This document shows positions 41,301 through 55,700 of a DNA stretch of 64,000 bases, in pieces. Position 1 is the stretch's first letter; each line of letters opens with the position of its first letter. Under the pieces are notes generated by a model that was not told the origin of the DNA, made no database searches, and saw only the letters and a list, made by a program, of their open reading frames with translations. Made by a program: the position numbers and the translations under genes. The stretch is taken from the NCBI GenBank assembly GCA_035222895.1, contig JAVYIG010002113.1, positions 124,001-188,000 on the forward strand, written 5' to 3'. The DNA is from Strongylocentrotus droebachiensis. Lineage: Eukaryota > Echinodermata > Echinoidea > Camarodonta > Strongylocentrotidae.

Positions 41301-44300
41301 ACATTAAAAAAGATAAACACAAAAAAAACGAGAGAAAAAAAAACGTGATCTAACATTGCAAATATATCTAATGAGTAATAAAGTTTTTTGTATCTCCTTT
41401 TAAAAACATTTAGTATAGTAATGGACTAGATTTAATATATATTAGTAAAGCGTTCCAGATTTTGGGCCCTTTGACAAAATTACAATTTTTAGCTAGTGAG
41501 GTGCCATATTTTGAGTTTGAAGAGCAACGTCTATTATAGGAATGTACATGTATATTGGCATTATAACAAAACATTTCTGAAATACTGTTTGGTAGGCCCC
41601 CTAGATATTTTTTCAAACATAAAAAGTATATACATAAAAATTACAATTTCATAATCAGAAAATTTAAATATATTCAACATAATCAGGTTATTATTAAATA
41701 ACGGCTTTGTATGGACAAGAAAATTAGCATGCGAAATTATTCTCACTGCTCTTTTTTGTAATCTGTATAAACGTAGCATTGAATATGTAGCCGAGGAATT
41801 CCAGGCAAGTTTCCAGGATTGAAAATAAGGTGAAATAATGGAATTATAGATAATTTTGAGTATATTTTGTGGGAATTGCTTTAACTTATTGAGAATACCT
41901 ATATTTTTTCGTGCAGACGACTTCAACATGCTCATTAATGGATAACTTACTATCAATAGTCACACCCAAAATTAACAACAAACAAAAAAACGATAAATGT
42001 GACCCGGCACCACAAAACCAACAAAAAGTCGCAACCAGCGATTCTCCGTAATCAGCTAAAATGTCAATTTAGGTGAAAAAAAATAGATTTTTGTTTTTTT
42101 GCATTTTCTGAAAGAGTGGTCTTTTCTGTACCTATAGTATCAAAATTTGGAAGTCTAAAACATAGTAGAAGATGTGTTTTAAACGGTTTTTCTAGACCAG
42201 TTTTTTTCGCACAGCCTTCGGTCTCTTCCAAAATTTGATCACTTTTCCCGAGCGAAATTATCGTAGTCCGGAAATGGTCGGTCGTTGCTAACGGGTCGTG
42301 CTACGCGGGCTGTGATTGGTCCGTTATAGCAATCAGTGCGGCGCGCCATTTTGTTTGTATCCGCTTTCACATCCGAGTTCCAGATTTGCGTTCGTCTTAT
42401 ATTCTCCGTTAACGACTTCGAGTAGCTTGATTGTACATCACATATCCAGAATTTGTTGATCAAGAGTAAGAACATCTCATTCAAAGAAACAATTATAATA
42501 TTATAATCAATCGACTTGTTTGAAAAAAGTCATATAATGGGTTGTAATTATGCTATAGCTATAGAGAAGTTGGGTTAATTTGATCATTTGTAGGGTTATT
42601 AGTTTGACACTGTTTATATCTAACATTCGATTTCCAGGTGTTTATTTCCGATAAATACGTTAGACAATAGGCTGTTTTTCCTGCGGGGCTGTAGGCTCTT
42701 CCTACTTTATCTGGTACGCAATGAGAACCACTCTATATATTGTGTTTTGTCATTGGTTATATTTAATTGAATGTATAACCCATCTCTTGATTGGTAGATT
42801 GGTCTAATCTCGAGGTCGGGGGGCTTACGGATCATTCTATGTATCCTATTTGGTAATTGGTTGGGTTCGTAAGGACCCTCCCGATTGAAGCCGTGCCGGG
42901 TGCTCAAACATTTAAACGCCCGGGTGCAGACTCCCAAATCTAATGGGTCGGTGACTAAAAGTTCATAGAAAAACAAAAATACGAATCAGGCTCGAAAATA
43001 CCCAGGGGGTCTCAGTCAAATATAAATACTTTAAGCATGCGTGACCACGAAAACGCGTATAAAGGGGTGTTTTTTCGAGATAGGACGCGGTTCGCGCGGT
43101 GCCGCATTAAGGGGGTTCAAAAACGTACTTTTTCAAAATGGTTCAGAATCCTATGGTACGCGTCGGTATACACATTTAGGGGTATTTTTCTAGCCCTCAG
43201 GGCCAGACCGGGGAAAAAAGGGGAGTAATAATTGCCCATTGGTGAAACTACTGGCCGCCGCACAGTAGACTAGGTAGGAACCAAAGTGCGCCAAATTTTA
43301 TTTTTGGTGATTTTTTTTGTTTTTGTCTGTTTCTCTTGCCCAGTTGAAAGATAATGCATTGCAGAATAGAAGTGATTGATATGATATTGCTCTCACATAT
43401 TACTGATAGTTCATTTAACTGCATACATTGGTTTAAAATGGATAGAAACACAATCTAAGATGGACTAATTATCCATGTTTTGTATAAATCCAGAGGAAAT
43501 GTTAAGATTTCCAGGGATTTCCGCTTGAATTTTATTACCACCATTTTTTCTGATGCGTAAGCTTTAAGTTGATACCAGATTTAACTGCCGCCTTCTGCCC
43601 ATTATTATTTTAGAGCCGATTTTCCTTGCCACATTGCCCCATGTTATGGCCGATTATGCTAGCTAGTTATAGCAAAGATGATAGACGTGCGACGCTCAGT
43701 CATCTTTGGTGTGGACGACGGCCACGAAAAGTTGCTTATCTAGCGCGAGTCGATTGCATGCCATGGCAGGGGCGGATCCAGCCGGGAGGGGGCCAGAGAG
43801 GGGGCCCAATTCGTAAAAAATATTCAGCGGCGACTCAGCCAGACGGTGAATAAGCGGAGGAAGAGGGGGGGGGGGGCGGGGAAAGTGCTTTCTTTTTTAC
43901 TCGGCATCACCCTCCCCCCCCCCCCCCCTTGAGCACCAGGGGAGGGGGTCCGTCTTTCCCTTTTTTCTTTTTCTTTTTTTACAAAAAAGGGTGTTTTTAC
44001 AAGGATTTTTTTTCAGGGGAGGGGGCCCGGTCCCCCTGGATCCGCCACTGTGTCATGGTTTGCATATCTAATCGCCCATAGATTTTTATTATATATCTCT
44101 ATGCATTGCACCTTATAAGATATTCAGTATTCCTTGTTGCTGGTGACTTCAACTTACCTCACATCGATTGGTCCAACCGCACAGTTAAGCCCTATGCTAA
44201 CGAAGGAAGAAAATGCTCTTGCCTTCTTGACATATGCAACGACTTTTACTTGGAGCAGATGGTCAAAGAGCCTACCAGAACAGCAGGCGCTACAAAGAAC

Positions 44301-46979
44301 ATCCTTGATCTTGTTCTCACTACCCACCCAGCCTTCATTGATGAGTGCAAAGTCACAGCAGGTATCAGTGACCACGACATCGTGAGCTTTAGAGTTAACC
44401 AAACTCCATCAATTTCAAGGAAGAAAGCTCGGAAAGTATTCATGTATGATAAAGCTGATACAACCGGCATGCGTGCAGATCTCCTCAAGTTTCAGTCTTC
44501 TTTCCTACGTAGCAGCCCAGAACCTAGAACAGTACAGCAGAACTGGGATGACTTCAAAACAGAGATTGGAGACCTCATGGAGAGTTACATTCCAACAAGA
44601 TGTCTGGAAAGAAAAGAACCAGTCCCTGGATCACAAACACCATAAAGAGAGGAGTCAGAAGAAAGCAAAGACTGTACAATAAAGCTAAAGCTTCAAAAAC
44701 ACCAGATGATTGGCTTAAGTACAAGAATTATCAGAAATAATTAAGATCTCAACTTCGTCATAACTACTGGACTTATCAAAACAAGATGTTCTCTCCTGAT
44801 GACAAGAACAACAAAGCATTCTGGAAGTTCATCAAATCCAGAAAGCAAGTGTGGTGAAACGCTTGTATCAGACAGTAAAGGGAAAGCAACTGCACTGAAC
44901 GACCAATTCCAATCAGTTTTCACACTGGAGGATAACTCGAACATTCCAGATCTTAGACAACCCGTGTTTCCTTCAATGGATCGCATTGAAATCTCTGTGG
45001 AAGGCATTGTCACGCTACTGAAAGCTATAAATGTTAGCAAAGCCACAGGACCAGATGGCATACCAGGAAGGATCTTGAAGTTCTTTGCTGAAGACATTGC
45101 ACCGATCCTGACCTTTAGCTTTCAACAATCTCTAGATACAGGAACATTACCATCTGACTGGCGTCTTGCAAACATCTCCCCAATTTTCAAGAAAGGAGAC
45201 AGGAGCAAGGCCTCCAACTACCGCCCTGTATCAATCACGTCCATCTGCAGTAAACTGCTCGAACGTGTCATTTTCAGCAATATCATGGATCACTATGACG
45301 AAAATAATATTCTCAATGATGTTCAGCATATGGCTTTCGTCATGGCCATTCATGTGAGACCCAGTTGATCATTACATCTCAAGATGTTGCACACTCTCTA
45401 GACCAGAAAGAGCAAGTTGATGCAGTTGCATTAGACTTCTCCAAAGCCTTTGACCGTGTACCCCATAACCGCCTCCTCCATAAGCTCCATCACTATGGGA
45501 TCCATGACAACCTTATCAGATGGATCAGGGTGTTCCTAACTGAAAGGTTACAACGTGTTGTTGTAGATGGAGAGTCATCTGAATGGGTTCCAGTCACCTC
45601 TGGGGTACCGCAGGGCACAGTTCTTGGCCCACTTCTGTTTATATCCTTCATCAATGACATAGTAGATGGGATCTCTTCCAAAATCCGACTCTTTGATGAT
45701 GATTGTCTTCTATACCGTCTGATCACTGATGTCACTGATAGCCAAGCCCTACAACAAGATCTCAACAGGCTGCATTCATGGGCTAACACATGGCAGATGA
45801 AATTCAACACCGAGAAATGCTACCACATCACATTCTCCCTACGTCGGAAAGCCATCACCACGACATACACGCTAGGAGACACTCCTCTTGCGTTGGTAAC
45901 AGATCTCCGGTATCTAGGACTGACTTTCTCATCCAACTTGTCCTGGCAAGGCCACGTGAACAACATCACATCCCGAGCCAATCGGATGCTGGGACTAGTC
46001 AGCAGAAATCTCCGCAAAACCTCACAAAAGATCCGCCAACAAGCCTACTTCTCTCTTGTTAGACCTCATCTGGAATACTGTTGCTCGGTCTGGAACCCTC
46101 ACACAAACAAACATATATCCAAAATCGAGGCAGTACAAAGGCGAGCAGCAAGATTCACCCTCCAGAGATATCGTCGTATGGCCAGTGTCTCGGTCATGAT
46201 CCAACATCTGAAATGGGAGAGCCTGGAGAGGAGAAGAAATGCTGCAAGCCTCCACCTCATGTACAAGATCCAAAACGACACAGTAGCCATCAATGCACAC
46301 CATTACACAGCACCCATGATTGCCAGCAACACACGACAGTATCACTCAAAGAAGTTGCTGGCTATCCCATCCCGCACCCAGCTCTACCAGAACTCATTTT
46401 TCCCTCGGACAGTAACTGCGTGGAATGCACTTTCAAAGATCACCCTTGACGCTACTTCACTGGAGGGCTTCAAGGGAGCGCTTCCACCAAGCATCTAGAC
46501 CAAGAACTAGATAGTTTATTCCTCAGCACTACATCCTGACTTATGGATCCTGCTGAGTATCGTCGTAGAAGTAGAAGTAGAAGTAGATCAAGATGGATGC
46601 CCACGATTCCGATCCAAGCAAGTCTCACGCCTTAAGCTGGTCCCTGGGGGGAGGGGGGGGGGGGGGGTAAGATGACACTTTTTTCTTTCTTTTTTTGGTT
46701 CCAAAAAAATCGCAACGACTCAGCCGACCGCTGAATAAGGGGGGGGGGGGGGAGGTAAGAGGACACTTTTTTTTTTTTTGTCTCGAAATTTGAAAATTTG
46801 ACATTTGGCTCCGTTAGGGGGGGGGGGTATGGTCACCTTTTTAGGTCAGCCATGGGAATATTTTTTTTTTTTTTTTTTAAATAATTAAAAAAAAAAAAAA
46901 AAAAATCCAAAGGGGGGTTTTAGGGGGGTGATGGGGGGGGGGGGGTTTACACACATAAAAATACCAAATACCAAATCCC

Positions 46980-47010
<31 letters not shown>

Positions 47011-49759
47011 TGTGTACGCGGCTGGGAGTACATATTTTGGAAATACCCGTTAAGGGTGTTAATTCGGGGTAAAAAACGCGAAATCCTCATTTAGGATGTA
47101 TTTTTCAGAAGAAATCCGCGTTTAGGGGGTGCCTGGAAAACATGAGGTCACGCATGCTTACAGTAATTACACGTGACTGAGACCCCCAGTTGAAGTCCAG
47201 TTTATTATTTATAACGTCACTCCAAACTCAGCCGAAGTTCCAGTAGTTTAAAGGCCCACTGCACTACTTGTAGCTACTTGCGCCCTCTATATAACAAACA
47301 ATGCCTTATTGGTGACCATTGGTCCCCCATGATCCTCTTTTTCTTATGTTAACTGAGAGCTGAGTTGGTGAGATAACCATCTGTCCAGTGACCTTGCAGA
47401 GCAGTCTAATCCCTCCTGTAAACTACGACAGATAAGCTTTAAACGAAGATATTATTTATGGCATTTTATACTTAATGGACGGCCCTAAAGATCGAGAGAA
47501 TTCAGCAGTACATCCTAATACGGAAACGTAACAAATTTAAACTGGGGTACGAAGTCATGCACATGGCGCTTAAACATTCAGATACGCAGCACGGGGTGTT
47601 GTGGCGTGCGCCAGTCATCCAGCTAACAATGGAAGTTTACAAACTGGTTCAGCCGAGGACGCAGGTTCGAAACTGAGTCACATCTTTCGGATGGTGAAGT
47701 TTAAAGGTCAATTCACAGATGTAAATAATCATATCTATTTGATGATTGATGTACGTCTGTAAAAACCCAATTACACACACACGGTTTCAATGTCACATGA
47801 TATTACTATATATCAAATTGCATCTGTAAAAATGTTTTATGATAGTATTCATTCGGAATTTTATTATCTTATTTATTATATTCAGCGGCGACTCAGCCAG
47901 CCGGTGAATAAGCGGAGAAAGGGGGGCGGGGAAAGTGCCTTTTTTTTTTACTCGGCATCACCCCCCCCCCCCCCCCCCCCCCCTTGAGCACCAGGGGAGG
48001 GGCCCGTCATCCCCTTTTTTTTTTTTTTTTTTTACAAAAAAGGGTGTTTTTACCAGGTAAGGATGTAAAATATAATGTCTTGGGAAATTGAAGATACAAA
48101 TCACGATCAGGCATAGCAAAATAACTATATACACAGTAAAAAGATTTGCATAATATCAGCAAGAATGAATTACCATCGGAAAGGTAAATTCGAGAAAATT
48201 ACTTTAAAAAACTTTAAAAACCCAAAATGGCTTAACAGTAAAATATATCAGATAGAGTTAAGATCGGGAAGACCTGTAATTTTTTTTTTACATCTCATGC
48301 CTGCCTGTTGATTTGACCAACGCGAAAACGTGGCCGTCAATGGTCCAGGAAATTTGTTTCGACCTCTTGAAGAGAAGATTGGAATTCTCCTTAGTCAAAT
48401 CTTCGACAATCACTGTACCTGAGCCTTTCAGTTTTCTTCGATTTTTCATAGTTAAGCTTGTAAGAAGTGAACTTTACTATGATAGGCAGAGGTGATAACT
48501 TGACGTTGCGACCTGCGCCGGCGTACGATCCTTGAGATTGGACATCGTGAGGGACTGAGGGTTGTTGTTTGGTCTGCGAAGACGATTTGACCATTGTCTT
48601 TTTATTCATACAAAATATGCGGACGCATACAAAAAAAATGACATACGTAACTTATTTCTGAAACTAAAAGCTCATTTTATAAATGCCTAATTTCATTGTC
48701 TTTTTATTCATAAAAATAAAAGACATACGTAACTTATTTCTGAAACTAAAAGCTCATTTTATAAATGACCCATCTCCATAAAAAGGTAAAACTGACGTGT
48801 TTTACATCAATCTGAAAGATCATGCATATGGTATTTAACCCACAGCAGTTGAATGTCTCCTGTTAGTGGCGTTTTATTTTGATATTTTGATCCATTTTGA
48901 TCTAAGTTGAAAATTAGACTAAGTTAGGCTTAGATTAAGTAGAAAGAGCAAAAATCTATGGAAAATTTAAGTCCATTTATATTGAAGTACGTTTTGCCAT
49001 TCATGAATTAAACAGTGAGCACGATTTAATGAAAAATTATACGAGGTTAATAATTTGGCAACACGGAGTAAATGCATGGTCACTATTTCCACGTAAAATT
49101 TGCTATGTGTTGTAGTGTTTTTTTTTTTTTTTTTTTTTTTTTTTGGGGGGGGGGGGGGGTTAGGGTTAGGGGGGGTTGTTACACCCTCAAATGTAATAAC
49201 GCCCACAAATGTAATAACACTTTACCCACAAATGTAACAACACCCACAAATGTAATAACACTTTACCCACAAATGTAATAATTTCACCCACAAATGTAAT
49301 AACCACTTTACCCACAAATGTAATAATTTTTAATCACCCACAAATGTAATAATGACTTTACCCACAAATGTAATAAATTTGAAGTGATATTTTGAATCAC
49401 CCACAAATGTAATAATGACTTTACCCACAAATGTAATAAATTTGAAGGGATATTTTGTCGAATTTAAAACTAAAACCCTGTAATAAAGCTGGGTATAGCG
49501 CGCAGTCTTTGCTCCAGACCCGGTTATTAAAAAAAAAAAAAAAGTCTTCAAAACTAAGACCCCACCATCTTCCAAACTAAGACCCGGTAATAAAGCATGG
49601 GTTTAGAGCGTAGTTTTTCTTCCAGACCCGGTTATTTCAAAACTTTTTAAAAATCTTCAAAACTAAGACCCCATCATCTTATTCCTGTGGAAGAACATAT
49701 ATAAGTATTGAGCGTAGTCTTTCCTCCAGACCCGGTTTTTCAAAAGTTAAAAAACAAAC

Positions 49760-49791
<32 letters not shown>

Positions 49792-52700
49792 AACCTTTTA
49801 AACTAAGACCCCTCTATCTTCCAAATTAAGACCCGGCAATAAAGCATGGGATTAGAACGTAGTCTTTACTTCAGACTCGGTTACTTAAAAAAAAAGTCTT
49901 CAAACTAAGACCTCACCATCTCATTCCTGTGGAATAACATGGGTATAGAGCGTAGTCTTTCTTCCAGACCCGGTTATTTCAAATGAAATAGAAATTTAAA
50001 CAAATCTTCGAAACTAAGACCCACCATCTTATTCCTCTTTTTTTTCATTTAAAAATAAATTACATTATTACACATGTGGATACAACACGTCACAAATAAA
50101 TGATTGGTCGGCGGTCACACGAACTGACGAATCAGTCAAAATGGTCCATATATATAACACACAGAGGAGGGACCGATTCGATGGTTCGTTGACCGTTGAT
50201 CGGAGAGACAAAAATCATATAAATAAATACAGTACGGACTACGTCCAACTTTCTATCTCTCCCGCCCCCTCCCCCCCCCCCCCTTTTTTTCTCTTTCTAT
50301 CTCTCTTTCCCTCTCCCTGTCTGTCTTTCTGTCTATCTGGCAATGTCGTTTTCCATCTTCAGCTTTTTTTTATAATGTTTTCTATTCCTCCATTTGCTTC
50401 TTCGCCGGCAGCATATCTTCCTTGAGATTAATTATTATAACATAATTATCCCTGATGATTTACACATTATACCTTATATTTATTATGTACTATGACCCTG
50501 TTTTTTCTTTTTTGGGGGGATGATAATCGGTTAACAAGCAAATAACAACGCATACTTTCATATAACAAATCATAAATAGCTGTATAACAAGATCGCGCGA
50601 AACATATTTGCATGTTTTGGATGAACGATTGCAGAACCCTTTGACTGATAAAATATCTATATACTCTCTCAATCAATGTGAGTAAATTGCAGAGGTTATG
50701 GTTTTATAGTATTAAATGCAATGATGGATACATAGATTTTGTAAGATAGAAAGTATTTTATTCCAAATGAATGAAGAGGTTGTTTCATTAATATACAGAC
50801 GGTAACAGAACCAAAATAATTATTACGTATAAAAAGGTGGAGTAACTCACATGTCTTTTACAAGCAAACAAGGTTATAATTTGGGCAATATTGAACCTGA
50901 TATTACATCAACTGAACTTGATATAAAACGCAAACAACCTAACACGTGACAATTCTTCTAAGCTAGGAAAAACAAGAGAACAAGATGCCGAAATACTAAA
51001 TGTACCTGGCTTTCTGTAACTTAGTATTCGTCCATATAAAACTACTTAACACGTACAACTCCAAAAGTTTTTCAGTAATACTTTTCAGATGCTTTAAGAG
51101 TAGACGGAGTTGAAATGAAGTATGACTGATCAAAAGGAAATAATTATTTTAATTATACAATGAGAATATTAACAACCTTTACCTGATCTGGTATATTTGG
51201 TACATTAAGTTTTTTTTCCTGGGATCTAATCGTTCTTTTTTTTACACGCTGCAAAGCCTTGTAAGCCTTTCTTCGAACAGCTTGTACATTCTTTTCCCAA
51301 CCATGGATAGTATAGTTTGTTTTTTGACGGGAGATATAATTTTGTTCTGGTTTCCTACTAAAGAAAATCTCGAAAGGAGATTTCCATCCAAGGACCTTTT
51401 TCGGGTCCTCGTTTAGGAGTTTTGTATAAGAGGGAAGCTCTTTAACCCAGTTGATACCCTTTTGTTTGTTTACAATAGAATATTTACATGATTAAGAAAT
51501 CGTCGACGGTCAAAGAACCATCGAATCGGTCCCTCCTCTGTGTGTTATATATATGGACCATTTTGACTGATTCGTCAGTTGGTGTGACCGCCGACCAATC
51601 ATTTATTTGTGACGTGTTGTATCCACATATGTAATAATGTAATTTATTTTTGAAATGAAAAAAAAGAGGAATAAGATGATGGGCTTAGTTTCTAAGATTT
51701 GTTTAAATTTCTATTTCCTTTGAAATAACCGGGTCTGGAGGAAAGACTACGCTCTATACCCATGTTATTCCACAGGAATGAGATGGTGAGGTCTTAGTTT
51801 GAAGATTTTTTTTTTTAAATAACCGAGTCTGAAGTAAAGACTACGTTCTAATCCCATGCTTTATTACCGGGTCTTAATTTGGAAGATAGAGGGGTCTTAG
51901 TTTAAAAGGTTTTTTTTGTTGTTTTGTTTTGTTTTGTTTTTTGTTTGTTTTTTAACTTTTGAAAAACCGGGTCTGGAGGAAAGACTACGCTCAATACTTT
52001 TTTTTTTCCCCTCCTTTAATGCTTCCATTTAAAATTATTAAAAAACTAGAATTCGGCGTAAATATTCATAATTGAATGAAACACGCCCTTAAGACTAAAA
52101 CAACAACAAACAACAACATATGTTCTTCCACAGGAATAAGATGATGGGGTCTTAGTTCTGAAGATTTTTAAAAAGTTTTGAAATAACCGGGTCTGGAAGA
52201 AAAACTACGCTCTAAACCCATGCTTTATTACCGGGTCTTAGTTTGGAAGATGGTGTGGTCTTAGTTTTGAAGATTTTTTAATTTTTTTGAAATAACCGGG
52301 TCTGGAGCAAAGACTGCGCGCTATACCCATGCTTTATTACATGGTTTTAGTTTTAAATTCGACAAAATATCCCTTCAAATTTATTACATTTGTGGGTAAA
52401 GTCATTATTACATTTGTGGGTGATTCAAAATATCACTTCAAATTTATTACATTTGTGGGTAAAGTCATTATTACATTTGTGGGTGAAATTATTACATTTG
52501 TGGGTAAAGTGTTATTACATTTGTGGGTGTTGTTACATTTGTGGGTAAAGTGTTATTACATTTGTGGGCGTTATTACATTTGTGGGAGTTATTACATTTG
52601 AGGGTGTAGGGGGGGTTACCTTTTATTCACATTTATTCATTTTATATACATTTATGAAAATATCGAAAGAGTTGAAAATTTAAATAGTTGGTGCCAAATT

Positions 52701-55700
52701 GAGAAAGGAAAGCTGATCATTTTCTACTTTTATAAAACTTTGAACTTGTATTGGTTAATAAATCAAGTGATCTTTGAAACAAATCCTTTTACTTACTACA
52801 CGATTTTTCATCCCAATAATCATCGCACTGATATGTTCCGTCACAGATTTCACCTTGGAGAAGCAGTTTATCAGAGTTTGAACAGAGACTCAGACCTACA
52901 TACAAAGATAATAACGTGGTTCAAAATTATTATAAAACGGCAAGCAGAAATGCTGACAACCACACACACCTACAGGACAAACACACGCACATATTTTCTC
53001 TCTTTCTTCCTTTCTGCTTTCTATTTCCTCCTCCTCCTTTCTATTTCACTTCCCCCTATCATCTATAGATCTTTAGTGTTCTCTTTCTTTTTTGCTATCT
53101 AATGTTCATCCTTGTTTGCTTCCTCCCTGTCCGACTCCTTTTTAAGGGGTAACGAATAAAAATCACAATACATTGTGTACCCACAATCGCAAAGACTTTC
53201 AAATTATCAACACTTGACAATTTCAATAGCCTTGTGTTTCATGTATTGAATTGTGAAAACATGTCACTCAGGGTCGGCCGAGCGACTAACAAAGTGGGGA
53301 GGGGGGAGGGGGGCACCAAGAAAACAATACACCTGCAAAGGGAAATCTCAAAGCGAAAATATACAATTTTTTGACATTGGTATATACCCCTAGATTGTGA
53401 CTACATTATCAGGGATAATTTCAATATTTGTTTCACTTTATACACCATACAATATATTGTTTAAGCAGAGGAAAATTGTTGTGAGGTCGCAGTGCGAAAA
53501 ATTACATCTTATAAAGAGGAAAAACGAATCCTGATAGGGTTATACGCACATTCTCATAACGGAAGACTGAAAAGACCTTTGGTAAGTAACATAAGTATAT
53601 CATCTATAGATCCGTGCGAGCGAGCCTCGGGGAAATTGCTCTTAGTCGCTTGAAAGTAGGGGCGCGTTTTATGAGAGGAAAAGTGGACACTTATCAGAAA
53701 AGAAAAGTAGTATGTGTCAAAGTACAAAGAGTAATTATCAAAGGTGAAAATGGGGCACTTCTTACACCCTCAAAAAGAGGCACTCACCAGGGATTAAAAA
53801 AGTCAGTCATGATAATAGGAAATGAGTGGGCATTTGTCACCGGAAAAGGGGCGTTCATTACATGTTGATAGGGGCATTAATAAGAGGTGAAAAGGGGCAT
53901 TTATGAAAAGGGGATAGGTCCCTTATTAGAAAGGAAAAGAGGCACTTATCGCACCTGAAAAGGGGCAATGACCAGATATAAAACGGGGCACTTATGTCAA
54001 TGAAAAAGGGGCACTTATCAGTTATCAGTTGAAAGAAAATGGACACCGATCAGATTTTAAAGGGGCATTTATCTGAAGTGAAAAAGAGTAACTTCTTGTA
54101 CCTGAAAAGGGTCATGTACCAGAGAAAGGGCACTTATGAGAAGGGGAAGGGGCTCTTTTTTTAATGGGGAACTTATCATTTTGAAAAAGGGCACTTATTA
54201 GAAAGGAAAAGGGGCACATGTGAAAATATAAGGTGCGCTTATCCGAGTTAAAATGAGGGTAGTTATTAAAATTTGAAGGGGCACTTCTCACAACGGAAAA
54301 GGGGCACTTGTCAAAGTACAAGAGGCACCTCTCAGACTTGAATAGGGCAATTATCAGAGGTGAAGGGGGCACCTATTAAAAGTGAAAAGAGGCACTTCTC
54401 ATACCTGAAAAGGGACACTTATGAGAATGAAAAATTGACACTTATTGCAAAGTAAAATGGGAACTTGTCGAAGTAAAAGGAGCATGTATACAAATAAAAG
54501 GGGCACTTAGCAGAGTTGGAAAGTAGAAGGGGCACTTTTACTAATTAATAGGGGCTTTTGACAAAGTAAGAGGGGCACTATTCCTATGTAAAAAGGGGCA
54601 CTTCTTACAAAGTTCAAGTTAAAGGGGCACTTTTCCTTTGATGACACTGACATACATACTGTATGATGATACACCGACAATATACAATACAATATACAAT
54701 CGCCCTCGGGTTCGTCGATTTTTTGAAATTCTTTGCAATCGAGATTCAGATACCTACTTGATAAGCTGACGGGGGTGACTTCAATCTCGACACGGCCGTA
54801 GAAATTGTAGGGTCTATATCTCAAAAACCCAACGACTGTTATCCACATCTCATTGGAGCCAACATAAACATCGTCTTCATAAGATGTGTCCGCACGGACA
54901 GTTTTGATGATCGATCGGCTGTTAGTCGTATCGTTACCCGTACCTATCTGGATGTTCACGTCATCGCAGTAATTGTGGGAGCTATATTCATTATTATAGC
55001 ACCGAAGGTAGATATTCAAAAACTTTACTCGAAATCCATTCGCACTGTTTGTCTTGAGAAATGATGCATTATACATTTGTTCATAGATATATGGAAAAGT
55101 AATAGTGTGGTTTTCGTTTTCGAGAAGGAACGTTGATGGATGACCTGTTCAAAGATATAATTAAATACTTCTGTTAGGTGAAAGATTACTTGTCGGTAAT
55201 TTTCCTTAAAAAGGTGCTCTTTGGATGACAATTGTACAGGTTTACTCACTGAACTATCTCATTACCAGAGGCTGTATAGGCTTGATCTAGCCAGGGACCC
55301 AACGGTACATTCAGATGAACGTTCAGTTCTTTGTCTTCTACAAACTGACCGACCATGGATCGAAATCGTATCACGTCTGTCGGATGGTAACGTTAGAGGT
55401 CAGTCCCCGAATGTAAATAAGCACACACACCAACACGCACAGTCTCCCATATAGTATTTTTAAAAATCACAACTCGGCGTATAATTATTTTTGGTTGGAT
55501 ATAGAGATTAAAACAGAATATAAACAATTAATAATTTTAAAAAATGCATTTGTTCTTAACACTCACTGCACTGCGCTTCATCGGCAAAATCTGGGCATTT
55601 AAAGACTCCATCGCACAAATCATTCGTTGTGAAGGAGATACCAGAGGTTCTGCATTGTAGTAGATCTGTTGTGAATAGGGAGAATGATGAATTTAAAAAA

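Larger units (their letters stand above)
49180..52608. mobile_element. TU-like fold-back transposon with 1-kb inverted arms
   Basis: Left arm about 49180-50199; right arm about 51503-52608; both end TACACCCTCAAATGTAATAA. The outer part of each arm is a tandem array of CCCACAAATGTAATA units; the inner part is a second array around AAACTAAGACCC and CAGACCCGGTTATT. The arm ends share ACCGATTCGATGGTTC. GGGGGGGTT flanks both sides, suggesting an 8-9-base target duplication. The centre is unique and carries an integrase fragment. Sea urchin TU elements are described with just this layout: long inverted repeats whose outer domain is short tandem repeats. Confidence 0.88.

Noticed and set aside
45493-46345. 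Minus-strand and alternate-frame ORFs over the LINE
   Set aside because: Shadows of the reverse transcriptase frame.
49180-52608. CRISPR array or telomere-like repeat
   Set aside because: The CCCACAAATGTAATA units have no unique spacers of constant length and form inverted arms of a fold-back element; TTAGGGTTAGG at 49159-49170 is only two units.
49180-52608. Polinton/Maverick transposon
   Set aside because: Long inverted repeats and an integrase fragment fit superficially, but there is no polymerase, capsid or ATPase and the element is far too short.
53614-54372. Open frames on both strands across the minisatellite
   Set aside because: Periodic peptides such as KCPFS arise from the repeat unit; the codons show no sign of a real protein.
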